The notes beneath the pieces are model-generated. The model made no database searches. It worked only from the letters and a program-made list of their open reading frames with translations, and was not told the origin of the DNA. Positions 50,818-59,738 of a DNA stretch of 64,000 nt are shown here, piece by piece (position 1 is the first letter of the stretch; each line of letters starts with the position of its first letter). Origin of the DNA: Nocardiopsis sp. ATB16-24 (GTDB lineage: Bacteria > Actinomycetota > Actinomycetes > Streptosporangiales > Streptosporangiaceae); the NCBI RefSeq assembly GCF_030271535.1, contig NZ_JASCXJ010000011.1, positions 62,001 to 126,000 on the forward strand. Direction: 5' to 3'. The position numbers and the translations under genes are program-made.

Positions 50818-51590
50818 CGAGCCACGCCACACCGACGGACCGACCCTTCAGGGTCGGCCTGGTCACCCCCAGCGCCAACCCCTCCTTCGAGAACGAGGTC
50901 ATCGACCTCCTTCCCCTTGGCATGGCGGCACATACGGCGCGGCTGCCCGAACACATCGGACTGGACCTGCGCGCCCGACTGGAGTCCTATGTCGATGACC
51001 TGCCCGACACCGTGCGCGGGTTCGGCGCCCTTCCCCTGCGCAGGGTGTTCGTCGGCTGCACCGGCTCCTCCTACGGTCTGGGTCCCGGAGGGGACGCCCG
51101 CTGGTCGGCCGAGGCCTCGGCGATCACCGGCGTGCCCGTGACCACGGCGGCCGGGGCGGTGAAGTCGCTGCTGACCGCCCTGTCCCGTACCCGGCTGCTG
51201 TTGGTCTCCCCCTATCCGGAGTGGCTCACCGCCATGTGCGTGGAGCACTGGAAGAACGAGGGCTTCTCCGTCGCGGCGGCGGATCGGCTTCGGGGCGAGG
51301 TCTCGGTGTACGAGCGCTCCCCCGCCGATGTCCACGAGGCCGTGACGCACGTGGCGGCGGGCTACCCCGAGGACGACGGCCGTACCGCGGTCGTGGTGAC
51401 CGGTACCGGAGTCCGCTCCCTTTGCGCGCTGGACGCCGCCGTGTGGCGGACGGGGCTGCCCCTGCTCTCCTCCAACGTCGCGGTGGCGTGGGCCGCGGCG
51501 AACGCGGCCGGCCTGGGCGACGCGCTCTCGCAGTCGTCGAGCGCGGCACTGCGCCGCCTGCACACCCTCACCCGGAAAGGTCGCACATGA
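50814..51590 (+). CDS. Asp/Glu racemase-superfamily enzyme (maleate isomerase/arylmalonate decarboxylase-like)
   Basis: 258 residues. GTG 50814 overlaps the previous stop, with aagggag upstream. Superfamily signs: VGLVTPSANPSFENEVIDLLP, the first catalytic Cys in FVGCTGSSYG, GVPVTTAAGAVKSLLTAL, and SSNVAVAWAA at the end. Maleate isomerases and racemases have a second catalytic Cys in a C-T-x-L/V-R motif; here that position reads TGTGVRSL, so Gly replaces Cys. A single-Cys arrangement points away from simple racemisation or cis-trans isomerisation, perhaps toward decarboxylation. It overlaps the FAD hydroxylase gene (ATGA). Confidence 0.85.
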   Translation: MTSHATPTDRPFRVGLVTPSANPSFENEVIDLLPLGMAAHTARLPEHIGLDLRARLESYVDDLPDTVRGFGALPLRRVFVGCTGSSYGLGPGGDARWSAEASAITGVPVTTAAGAVKSLLTALSRTRLLLVSPYPEWLTAMCVEHWKNEGFSVAAADRLRGEVSVYERSPADVHEAVTHVAAGYPEDDGRTAVVVTGTGVRSLCALDAAVWRTGLPLLSSNVAVAWAAANAAGLGDALSQSSSAALRRLHTLTRKGRT

Positions 51591-52783
51591 ACCTGATGGA
51601 TGTCGCCGTCATCGGCGCCGGACCGGTCGGCCTGGCGGCCACGCTGGCCCTGGCCCGGCAGGGTGCGCGGGTCGTCCTGCTGGAAGAGGGCGACGGGGGC
51701 GTGCGCACCGAGTGGAGAGGCTCCACGCTCCACCCCCCGACCCTGGAGATCCTCTCCGAGCTCGACCTGGCCCGCCCGGTCGTGGACGGAGCGGTCCGTG
51801 TGGAGCGCGTCCAGTACCGCGACCTGGAACTTGCCGAGAAGGCCGAGTTCCACACCACTCTCCTGGAAGGGGCCACCCCGTTCCCCTACCGGCTGCAGTT
51901 CGAGCAGTACAAGATGGTGCGCCTCCTCCATGAGGCGGTGGCGGCACAGCCCTCGGTCGACGTTCGGTTCCGTCACCGGGTGGAGGACGTGCGGCAGGAG
52001 GACGGCCACGTCGCGCTGGAGGCCGAGACCTCGGGCGGCCGCAGGACGGTGCGGGCGCGCTGGGCGGTCGCGGCCGACGGCAGCCACAGTCGAACACGCC
52101 GTCTTTTGGACATCGCGTTCGACGGGACCAGCCACACCGCGCCGAGTCTGGTCATGGCCACCCCGGTGGATCTGGCCGAACACGTCCCCGACCTGGCCCC
52201 GGTCAGTTACTGGAGCGGGCCCCACGGCCGGCTGTCGATGATCCGCACCCCCGACGTCTGGCGGATCGCGATGACCGTCGAACCCGACACGGGGCCCGAA
52301 TCAGCGGTCGAGGACAGCGGTCGAGACCCCAGGGTGGCACGGGCGCTACGCCCCCTACTGGGTGGACGGAGCCTTCCGCTCCTCCAGCACCAGACCTACC
52401 GCAGCCATCAGCGCGTGGCCTCCCGCTTCCAGCGGGGGCGGGTGTTCCTGGTCGGCGACGCCGCCCACATCAGCGCCACGACCGGCGGCATGGGCCTCAA
52501 CTCGGGGATACACGACGCCTGGTACCTGGCACGTCGCCTGGCCCCGCACCTGGACGCGGACCCCGCCCACATCGGCGACTACGAGCGCGTGCGGCGCGAG
52601 GTCGCACTCCGTGTGGTGCAACCGGCCACCGACGACAACCGCAGACAAGGCGACCTGTACATGCCCGAGGAGCGCCGTGAGCGACTCCGGAAGCTGAGGG
52701 CCCAGGCCGACGATCCGCAGGCCCACCGCTCCTTCGTCGAACGCATGAGCATGCTCGACGCCGTCCCCCGACCCGTCGTTTGA
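51587..52783 (+). CDS. FAD-dependent aromatic hydroxylase (PHBH family)
   Basis: 398 residues. FAD-binding GxGxxG in VIGAGPVGLAATLALARQGARVVLLE; a DG-type motif in RWAVAADGSHSRTR; the second FAD motif GRVFLVGDAAHISATTGGMGLNSGIHDA. This is the class A flavoprotein monooxygenase pattern, which hydroxylates aromatic or heteroaromatic acids with NAD(P)H and oxygen. The C-terminal thioredoxin-like domain of larger phenol hydroxylases is absent. Overlap of 4 bases with the preceding gene and a 22-bp gap to the ALDH gene place it inside the catabolic operon. Confidence 0.93.
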   Translation: MNLMDVAVIGAGPVGLAATLALARQGARVVLLEEGDGGVRTEWRGSTLHPPTLEILSELDLARPVVDGAVRVERVQYRDLELAEKAEFHTTLLEGATPFPYRLQFEQYKMVRLLHEAVAAQPSVDVRFRHRVEDVRQEDGHVALEAETSGGRRTVRARWAVAADGSHSRTRRLLDIAFDGTSHTAPSLVMATPVDLAEHVPDLAPVSYWSGPHGRLSMIRTPDVWRIAMTVEPDTGPESAVEDSGRDPRVARALRPLLGGRSLPLLQHQTYRSHQRVASRFQRGRVFLVGDAAHISATTGGMGLNSGIHDAWYLARRLAPHLDADPAHIGDYERVRREVALRVVQPATDDNRRQGDLYMPEERRERLRKLRAQADDPQAHRSFVERMSMLDAVPRPVV

Positions 52784-52805
52784 TCGGCACACCCTGGAGT
52801 TTCCG

Positions 52806-54224
52806 TTGTCCCTGGTCCACTCGCCCATCACCGGTACCGTCCTCGCGGAGGTCGCCGACACCACCCCCGTGGGGGTGGACGAGGCCCTGAACGCCGCGGT
52901 GGCGGCCTTCCCCGCCTGGCGGGCGACCTCGCCCACCGAACGCGGTCGACTACTCCACGAGGTCGCCCGACGTATGCGAGGACACGTCCAGGAGGTCGCG
53001 GAGCTGGAGAGCCGGATGACCGGCAAACGGATCGCCGACACCCGGCGTGAGGCCGAACGCGCCGCGGCCTGCTTCGAGTACTACGCCGGGTACGCCGACA
53101 AGGTGACCGGGACGGTGATCCCCGTTCCGAGGGAACACCGGGTCCACACCGAACGGGAGCCCCACGGCGTCGTGGTGGGCATCGTCCCCTGGAACGTCCC
53201 CTACTTCTTCGCGGCCAAGAAGATCGCCCCCGCGCTGGCGTTCGGCAACACCGTCGTGCTCAAGCCAGCGGCCGAAACGCCGCTGACCGCCCAGTTCCTG
53301 GCACGGATCCTCCGTGAGGCGGGCCTACCCGAGGGCGTGGCCCAGGTCGTGCCCGGAGGGGCGGAGACGGGCCGCCTGTTGGTCGCCGATCCCCGCACGG
53401 ACCTGGTCGTCTTCACCGGCTCCGACCAGGCCGGAGCCCACGTCGGCGCGGCCGCGGCCGGACACTTCGTGCCCTCGGTCCTGGAACTGGGAGGCAAGTC
53501 GCCCCAGCTCGTCTTCGACGACGCCGACATGGACGCCGCCCTGGAAGGGGTGGTGGAGGGGGTGGTGGGCTCCTGCGGCCAGATGTGCGTGGCGGGCTCA
53601 CGCGTCTACGTCCAGGAGCGGATCTACCGGGAGTTCACCGAGCGCCTGCGAGAGCGCGTCGAGCGACTGCGGGTCGGCGACCCGACCAAGGAGGGGACCG
53701 ACGTGGGCCCCCAGGTGACCAGGGCGCAGGCCGACAAGACCCTCGCCCACATCGCCGACGCCCGGGAACGGGGAGGCACCGTCCTGGCACAGTCCGACCT
53801 TCCCCGGGATCCCGCGCTCTCGGGAGGCTATTACGTCCCCCCGACCCTGTTCGAGAACCTTTCCCACGACGCCCCCGCGGTCCGGGAGGAGATCTTCGGT
53901 CCGGTCGCGGCGGTCTTCCCCTTCGGCGATGAGGAGGAGGCACTCCGGCTGGCGCACGAGAGCGACTTCGGGCTGGCCGCCGGAGTGTGGACCAACGACC
54001 TGGGCCGGGCCCATCGCATGGCCGCCGAACTGCGGGTGGGCACCGTGTGGGTCAACACCTACCGGGTGCTGTCCGACCTGGTCCCCTTCGGCGGCGTGGG
54101 GCGATCCGGCTACGGGCGGGAGAACGGCGCCGAGGCGGTCAACGTCTACACCTGGTCCAAGAGCGTCTGGATCGCCACCGAGCCCGGACTGCCCGCCGCC
54201 TACCGAGGAAAGAACACGGCATGA
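52806..54224 (+). CDS. Aldehyde dehydrogenase, NAD(P)-dependent (first copy)
   Basis: 472 residues. Probable TTG start with ctggag 7-12 bases upstream. ALDH features: IVPWNVPYFFAAKKIAPALAFGN, the catalytic Glu in LELGGKSPQLVF, the catalytic Cys in GQMCVAGSR, and REEIFGPVAAVFPF. The sequence resembles gamma-aminobutyraldehyde, betaine and related broad-range ALDHs. It oxidises an aldehyde intermediate to the acid. Followed by ATGA overlap with a second, distinct ALDH; the pair suggests two successive aldehyde steps or a dialdehyde substrate. Confidence 0.94.
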   Translation: MSLVHSPITGTVLAEVADTTPVGVDEALNAAVAAFPAWRATSPTERGRLLHEVARRMRGHVQEVAELESRMTGKRIADTRREAERAAACFEYYAGYADKVTGTVIPVPREHRVHTEREPHGVVVGIVPWNVPYFFAAKKIAPALAFGNTVVLKPAAETPLTAQFLARILREAGLPEGVAQVVPGGAETGRLLVADPRTDLVVFTGSDQAGAHVGAAAAGHFVPSVLELGGKSPQLVFDDADMDAALEGVVEGVVGSCGQMCVAGSRVYVQERIYREFTERLRERVERLRVGDPTKEGTDVGPQVTRAQADKTLAHIADARERGGTVLAQSDLPRDPALSGGYYVPPTLFENLSHDAPAVREEIFGPVAAVFPFGDEEEALRLAHESDFGLAAGVWTNDLGRAHRMAAELRVGTVWVNTYRVLSDLVPFGGVGRSGYGRENGAEAVNVYTWSKSVWIATEPGLPAAYRGKNTA

Positions 54225-55714
54225 GCGGAACCGGAGAATTCACGCGCACGGAACTGTTCTGGGACGGGGCCTGGCGACGACCGCGAAGCACACGGCGGCT
54301 CGACCTGGTCTCCCCCTCCACCGAGGCCCTCCTGGGAAGTGTGCCCGACGCAGACGAGGAGGACGTGGACGCCGCGGTGCGGTCGGCCCGGACCGCTCTG
54401 GCCCCCGGGTCGGAGTGGACCCGCCTGCCGCAGGCGGACCGCGCCGAGGCCATCGAGCGCCTGGCCTTGGCGTTGCAGGCCCGCGACCAGCCGATCAAGG
54501 AACTGCTCGCGCATGAGATCGGCCGCCCCCTCCACACTCCGCCACGGCCCAACCGGGCGGCGGAGATCCTCCGCTACTACGCCACCTTGGCGCGCACCCG
54601 GGAGGTCGAACGCACCCGCCCCTCCCCCGACCCGCGACCGGCGGGAGCGGTCCGCTCCAGCAGGGTGCGGTACGAACCCGTGGGGGTGACCGCCGCGATC
54701 GTCCCCTACAACGGCACTTTGGAGATGGGGCTGTACAAGGTCGGCCCGGCTCTGGCCACCGGCGGGTCCGTGGTGTTCAAACCCTCCCCCCAGGCGCCGC
54801 TGGAGGCCTACCACCTGGCCGAGGCGGCCGTGGAGGCGGGGATCCCCCCGGGCGTGATCAACGTCGTCACCGGTGGAGCCCGCGCGGGTCGCGCCCTGGT
54901 GGAGCATCCGGGGACCGACCTGGTCGCCTTCACCGGCTCCACGCCGACCGGCCGAATGATCGCCGAGTCCTGTGGCCGGGCGCTCAAACCCGTGGTCCTG
55001 GAACTCGGTGGTAAATCCGCCGCCCTCGTCCTGGAGGACGCGGACCTGGACCACTTCTCCCGCATGGTCCCCTACCTGTGCTTCACCTTCGCCGGGCAGA
55101 ACTGCTTCATCCACAGTCGGATCCTGGCCCCCCGTTCCCGCTACGACGAGGTCGTGGACGCGGTGGTCACCGCGGCGCGCTCCATCACCGTCGGCGACCC
55201 CTTCGATCCGGACACCCGCATGGGCCCGCTCATCAGCGCCGAGCACCGCGATCGCGTGGAGGACATGATCCGGACCGGCACCGCGGAGGGCGCCGTCGTC
55301 GCCACGGGAGGAGGACGCCCCGGGCACCTGTCCCGTGGCTGGTACCTGGAGCCCACCGTCTTCGCCCACGCCGACAACCACATGTCCATCAGCCGTGAAG
55401 AGGTGTTCGGTCCGGTCACCGCGGTCATCCCCTACGAGGACGAGGAGGAGGCCGTGGAACTGGCCAACGACTCCGAGTACGGGCTGGCCGGTTCGGTGTG
55501 GACGGCCGACCCGGCCCGGGGCGAGGCGCTCGCCGCCCGGATCGACAGCGGCTCCGTCGGAGTCAACACCTACGGCTTCAACAGCGCGGCGCCTTTGTGC
55601 GGGCGGCGCGCGAGCGGGCTCGGTGGCGAACTGGGACCGGAGTCCCTGCACGTCTACACCCGTTACCAATCCCTGCACTTGACCGACAGCGACCGGGCCA
55701 CGGCCCCCGCATGA
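54221..55714 (+). CDS. Aldehyde dehydrogenase, NAD(P)-dependent (second copy)
   Basis: 497 residues. Features: IVPYNGTLEMGLYKVGPALATGG (a variant of the PWN motif), LELGGKSAALVLEDADL with the catalytic Glu, the Cys in FAGQNCFIHSR, and REEVFGPVTAVIPYEDE. It is only distantly similar to the preceding ALDH, so it is not a recent duplication. ATG 54221 overlaps the stop of the first ALDH. Substrate unknown; acts in the cytoplasm. Confidence 0.94.
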   Translation: MSGTGEFTRTELFWDGAWRRPRSTRRLDLVSPSTEALLGSVPDADEEDVDAAVRSARTALAPGSEWTRLPQADRAEAIERLALALQARDQPIKELLAHEIGRPLHTPPRPNRAAEILRYYATLARTREVERTRPSPDPRPAGAVRSSRVRYEPVGVTAAIVPYNGTLEMGLYKVGPALATGGSVVFKPSPQAPLEAYHLAEAAVEAGIPPGVINVVTGGARAGRALVEHPGTDLVAFTGSTPTGRMIAESCGRALKPVVLELGGKSAALVLEDADLDHFSRMVPYLCFTFAGQNCFIHSRILAPRSRYDEVVDAVVTAARSITVGDPFDPDTRMGPLISAEHRDRVEDMIRTGTAEGAVVATGGGRPGHLSRGWYLEPTVFAHADNHMSISREEVFGPVTAVIPYEDEEEAVELANDSEYGLAGSVWTADPARGEALAARIDSGSVGVNTYGFNSAAPLCGRRASGLGGELGPESLHVYTRYQSLHLTDSDRATAPA

Positions 55715-55728
55715 GGAGGAGGACGGCA

Positions 55729-56802
55729 GTGAGGCACACACCCGCCGCCACACCGGTGGACGCCGGGCGCGGCTTCATCGGAACGATGACGGCCCTGCCC
55801 GCCTATGACGACGAGAGCTACCTGGACTTCGTCGAGGGTCTACGTGGTTTCGCCCTACGCAAGGTCACGCCCGTGGCCGCCTCCCAGGTCCGGAGGGAGG
55901 CCGAACGGCGAGGTTCGCCTCAGGGCATCGAGGAGCTGCGGGCCCTGAGCGATCCCCTTCCGGCCGTGGCGGCCCGCAACCGTCTCCTGCGCAGTACGCA
56001 GGGCATGAACTGGGAGCGGGTCCTGGAGTCCTACCAGACCCGGCGCGAGGAGTTGGAGGCCGAGCTCGCCCGCTATGAGGACCAGGGCCCGGCACGCCTG
56101 GAACTGGACCCGGACTTCGTCTATCCGGAGTACTACGACTCCGTCCACTACCACCGCCAACCCGGCGGTTACCACGCCGACGCCCTGGCGGGGTACATCT
56201 ACCACTACGGCACCAAGGTCTTCCACATCGGCGGCAACGACCACGACGAGTCGAAGATCGCCAACGCCGCCGCGGTCGCGGAGCCGGCCGACGGCCGTGT
56301 CTCACGGGTGCTGGACGTGGCCTGTGCCATCGGCAGCACGACCGTGGCCTTCAAGGATCGCTGGCCCGAGGCCGAGGTGTGGGGGGTGGAGGCCTCCGCG
56401 CCACTGCTGCGCTACGCCCACGCACGGGCCGTGCGGCTCGGCGCCGAGGTGACCTTCTCCCAAAGGCTCGCGGAAGACCTGCGCCTTCCCGACGCGCACT
56501 TCGACGTCGTCTACATGTCGACCCTGTTGCACGAGATGCCGGTCGAGGAAGGTCGTCGGGCCCTGCGCGAGGCGCACAGGGTCCTACGCCCGGGCGGGGT
56601 CCTGGAGATCCGGGACATGCAACAGGCCTCGTCGCCGATCGACCCCTGGGCCGACTACAGCCGCGACTTCGACTCGCGGTTCAACACCGAGCCCTACGCC
56701 TACCCCTTCGTCCATTCGAACGTGAGCGCGTTCCTCAAGGAGCTCTTCACCGAAGTGGACATCACCCCCGGCCACATGACGATCTGGAGGTGCACGCCTT
56801 GA
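55729..56802 (+). CDS. Class I SAM-dependent methyltransferase with long N-terminal region
   Basis: 357 residues from GTG 55729, which has an ideal aggaggagg site; an ATG at 55711 (overlapping the ALDH stop) is the alternative. The SAM fold begins near residue 185: VLDVACAIGSTTVAF, the acidic residue in WGVEASAPLLRYA, DLRLPDAHFDVVYMSTLLHEM, and HRVLRPGGVLEIRDM. The 180-residue N-terminal part (DESYLDFVEGLRGFALRKVTPV ... DFVYPEYYDSVHYHRQPGGYH) is not part of the fold and I do not recognise it. The substrate, presumably a pathway intermediate, is unknown. Confidence 0.87.
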   Translation: MRHTPAATPVDAGRGFIGTMTALPAYDDESYLDFVEGLRGFALRKVTPVAASQVRREAERRGSPQGIEELRALSDPLPAVAARNRLLRSTQGMNWERVLESYQTRREELEAELARYEDQGPARLELDPDFVYPEYYDSVHYHRQPGGYHADALAGYIYHYGTKVFHIGGNDHDESKIANAAAVAEPADGRVSRVLDVACAIGSTTVAFKDRWPEAEVWGVEASAPLLRYAHARAVRLGAEVTFSQRLAEDLRLPDAHFDVVYMSTLLHEMPVEEGRRALREAHRVLRPGGVLEIRDMQQASSPIDPWADYSRDFDSRFNTEPYAYPFVHSNVSAFLKELFTEVDITPGHMTIWRCTP

Positions 56803-57131
56803 GCACGCACACCCGAACCGAAGACGACCCCCGGGACAAGACCACCCCCGGCGTGGGCGACACCTGGAAGGTCTCCTATCCCGAACCGCTGGGCGCGCTC
56901 CTTCCGGACGGGGTCAACGACCAGTTGCTCCACATCAGCGTCGGCCTGGCCGCCGAACTGTGGGTGGTGCGGCGCAGACTGGCCGCGTTGGAGGACCAAC
57001 TGGTGGACTCGGGTGCGGTCACCAGCCCCGACCAGGTGCGCCACGAGCCCGATGACGTCATCGGCACCCCCGAACGGGACGCGTTCATCGCGCGCGTCTT
57101 CGGTGCGTTGATCACACCCGTGGATCGATGA
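56799..57131 (+). CDS. Small helical protein of unknown function, transporter-associated (copy 2)
   Basis: 110 residues; TTG 56799 overlaps the methyltransferase stop (TTGA), with tggagg 8 bases upstream. The core from about residue 38 (LLHISVGLAAELWVVRRRLAALEDQL) and the C-terminus (ERDAFIARVFGALI) match the 91-residue protein at 1775-2050. The first 35 residues (TEDDPRDKTTPGVGDTWKVSYPEPLG) are extra. No membrane segment, no cysteines, no known family. It is the second occurrence within 55 kb, again in an operon with a dipeptide-type ABC transporter. Confidence 0.82.
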   Translation: MSTHTRTEDDPRDKTTPGVGDTWKVSYPEPLGALLPDGVNDQLLHISVGLAAELWVVRRRLAALEDQLVDSGAVTSPDQVRHEPDDVIGTPERDAFIARVFGALITPVDR

Positions 57132-58012
57132 GTTCCTCGTCGTGGCGCCGAGGCCCGGTCCGGGCCGGACCGATCCTCGGTGCCACGGTCATCGTCGCCG
57201 ACCCGGAGTCGGCCCGAACCGAGATCGCGCCGGCCCTGGGCTGGCCCTCCCCGGAGGAGGGCCCCCCGCTCTCGGTGGCGGAGGCCGAACGTTGGGGGAC
57301 CCCCACGCTGGCCGGCGCCCCGACCCGGATCCTTCGCCCTTCCTCCGGTGAGGGGGGCTGGATCAGGGTGCTGGCCGGTGGCTCGGGGACTCCGGTTCCC
57401 CCGCCCCTGGCCACGGTGGGCTGGCGTGCTCTGGAACTGATGGTCCGGGACGCCGAGGCCGCCGTGGAGAGGGCGAAGGAACAAGGGTTCCGCGTACTGG
57501 GACGACCACGCCGTTTGGGGAACGACGGCTCGCTTCCGTTGACCGCAGGGCAAGTCATGAGTCGAGACGGTGTCATTCTTTATCTGACACAAGTCCTCAA
57601 ACCAATCGACGGCTTTTCCCTCCCTCGCCTTCAAGGGGATGTCGACGGTATTTTCATAGCGGTCCTCGGGGCCCGGGACCTGGTGGCGACACGGGCCTTT
57701 TTGGAGGAGCGGATCCGCCTCTTTCGGGCCAGCGACAGGTCGTCCCCGGTCGGTGTGGTCAACGAGGTCCTCGGCCTGGCGAAGGACACCGCGCATCGAC
57801 TCAGCAGTCTCCAGCTTGAGGGCTCTCACCTGGTAGAAGTCGATCAGGTGCCTCACCTGGGGTCGGCTCCCCCACCCCCGGGTGGGCCACCCTCACGAGG
57901 GGTGGCGGTGGTGGCCATGGAGGCCGACGTACGGCACGCCCACACGCTGCGCACCCCCGAGGGGGCGCTGGTCGATCTCATTCCACGAGTAACTTCAGAA
58001 TATCATCCATAA
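57128..58012 (+). CDS. VOC-superfamily protein, two domains
   Basis: 294 residues. Two VOC-like halves: ILGATVIVADPESARTEIAPALGW and WRALELMVRDAEAAVERAKEQGFRVLG, then a second pair starting GIFIAVLGARDLVATRAFLEE and a final VVAMEADVRHAHTLRTPEG. The H-H-E metal set of extradiol dioxygenases is not evident, so a ring-cleavage role is not supported. Overlaps copy 2 of the small protein (ATGA). Base composition dips between 57550 and 57660. It is the last gene before a 169-bp gap and the transporter genes. Confidence 0.82.
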   Translation: MSSSSWRRGPVRAGPILGATVIVADPESARTEIAPALGWPSPEEGPPLSVAEAERWGTPTLAGAPTRILRPSSGEGGWIRVLAGGSGTPVPPPLATVGWRALELMVRDAEAAVERAKEQGFRVLGRPRRLGNDGSLPLTAGQVMSRDGVILYLTQVLKPIDGFSLPRLQGDVDGIFIAVLGARDLVATRAFLEERIRLFRASDRSSPVGVVNEVLGLAKDTAHRLSSLQLEGSHLVEVDQVPHLGSAPPPPGGPPSRGVAVVAMEADVRHAHTLRTPEGALVDLIPRVTSEYHP

Positions 58013-58181
58013 CCCTTCGGTTACTTTCAGGCGACTTTTTCCGCCTGTTTTTGTCGTGCGATCCTCCATCCTTAAAAGATCCCGGATGCGAGAAGAAAAT
58101 CCTTGACTAGAGGTGTGACGTACTGCATGCTCCCATCCAAGGATAGAAACAGCGTTCCACTGAGAGGTACGGGTAGCTGCG

Positions 58182-59714
58182 ATGTTGAGACGTAGACTAG
58201 GAGCCATCGGGGCGGCGACCGCCCTCCTTGCAGTGGCCGCGTGTGGCGGCGGAGCCGACAACGGCGACACCGCCGAAGGAGCGCCCGGAGGCACTCTCCG
58301 CGTCGCCGTACCCGACCTTCCCCCGGGTCAGGGGAACCCCTTCACCGCGGTCGGATCACCCAGCGTCTACACCTGGGCGGCGATCTTCGACTCCCTGACG
58401 GTGATCACGGCCGAAGGCGAGACCGATCCGGCCCTGGCCACCGAGTGGGAGAACGTCGACGAGACCACCTGGCGCTTCACCCTTCGCGAGGACGTCACCT
58501 TCTCCAACGGGGAATCCTTCGACGCCGAGGCCGTCGCCGCGACCGTGGACTACCTCCTCAGCGAGGAGGGCTCGACCACGGTCGTGGGCGGTGAGTTGAG
58601 CACCCTGGCCTCGGCCGAGGTCGAGGACGAGCACAGCGTCGTGATCACCACGGACGAACCCGACCCCATCCTGCCCACGCGCATCAGCGTCATGCCCATC
58701 GTGGCCCCCCAGGCGTGGGAGGAACTCGGCCCTGAGGGTTTTGCCACCGAACCGGTGGGCACGGGCCCCTTCAGCGTCGACTCCCTCACCCAGAACGAGG
58801 TCAACCTCAGCGCCTACGAGGACTCCTGGCGTGCCCCCGAGGTCGACTCCCTCAGCATCACCCGGTTGGCGGAGGTCACCCCCCGCACCCAGGCGCTCCA
58901 GTCCGGCCAGGTCGACCTGGCCATCCGCGTCGCACCCGACCAGATCGCCTCCCTGAGCGACGCCGGTTTCCAGATCGAGACCGCGCCCGCGCAGATCATG
59001 TCCCTGGCCTTCCGTCAGGTCGACGAGGACAGCCCCATCGCCGACCCCCGGGTGCGCATCGCCCTCAACCACGCGGTGGACCGCGAGGCCATGGTCGAGT
59101 CACTGCTCGGCGGAGAGGGCGGTGTCCCGACACAGGGCACCAGCGCCACCACCTTCGGGCACAACCCCGACCTGCCCGGATTCGAGTACGACCCGGATCT
59201 GGCCCGTGAACTGCTGGCCGAGGCCGGCTACGAGGACGGCATGGAGCTGACCTCCCAGATCGTCGTCGGCAGCTTCGCCGCCGACTCCGAGATCTACCAG
59301 TCCGCCGCCGCGAACCTGGCCGAGGTCGGCGTCGACCTGCACCTGGAACAGGTGAGCTTCGCCGAGTGGCTGGAGCGGTACCAGACCGACAACTGGGACC
59401 TGGACATGTTCGGACTGTCCTGGAACGCCGCGCCCATCCTCGACGCCAGCCGCCCCTACACCATCTTCTCCTGCCTCAAGCCGTCCGCGTTCTTCTGCGA
59501 CGAAGAGGTCGCCGACCTGATCGGACAGGCCGACACCGAGTTCGACCCCGCCGCCCGGGAAGGCCTGTTGCAGGAGGTCGCCGCACGCATGCAGGAGAAC
59601 CCGCCCTCCCTGCTCCTGGTGGAACAGGCCGACATCAACGCCACCAGCCCGCAGCTCCAGGGCTACGTGGACGAGAACCGACTCATCCGCTACGAGGACA
59701 TCACCGTCCAGTAA
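58182..59714 (+). CDS. Dipeptide-type ABC transporter substrate-binding lipoprotein
   Basis: 510 residues with a lipoprotein signal: basic start, hydrophobic segment and lipobox AVAAC (lipidated Cys near residue 21). The mature protein is family 5 SBP (SBP_bac_5): LRVAVPDLPPGQGNPFTAVGSP, FTLREDVTFSNGESFDAEAV, VDLAIRVAPDQIASL, PRVRIALNHAVDREAMV and YEDITVQ at the end. It captures the substrate on the outer face of the membrane. Gap 58013-58181 should carry a promoter; TTGACT at 58103 is a possible -35 without a good -10. Confidence 0.94.
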   Translation: MLRRRLGAIGAATALLAVAACGGGADNGDTAEGAPGGTLRVAVPDLPPGQGNPFTAVGSPSVYTWAAIFDSLTVITAEGETDPALATEWENVDETTWRFTLREDVTFSNGESFDAEAVAATVDYLLSEEGSTTVVGGELSTLASAEVEDEHSVVITTDEPDPILPTRISVMPIVAPQAWEELGPEGFATEPVGTGPFSVDSLTQNEVNLSAYEDSWRAPEVDSLSITRLAEVTPRTQALQSGQVDLAIRVAPDQIASLSDAGFQIETAPAQIMSLAFRQVDEDSPIADPRVRIALNHAVDREAMVESLLGGEGGVPTQGTSATTFGHNPDLPGFEYDPDLARELLAEAGYEDGMELTSQIVVGSFAADSEIYQSAAANLAEVGVDLHLEQVSFAEWLERYQTDNWDLDMFGLSWNAAPILDASRPYTIFSCLKPSAFFCDEEVADLIGQADTEFDPAAREGLLQEVAARMQENPPSLLLVEQADINATSPQLQGYVDENRLIRYEDITVQ

Positions 59715-59738
59715 TCCCCATGTTCGAAGGGCCTGTCC

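Noticed and set aside
57128-58012. VOC protein as extradiol ring-cleavage dioxygenase of the catabolic operon
   Set aside because: The His-His-Glu metal ligands expected of extradiol enzymes are not visible at the VOC positions.
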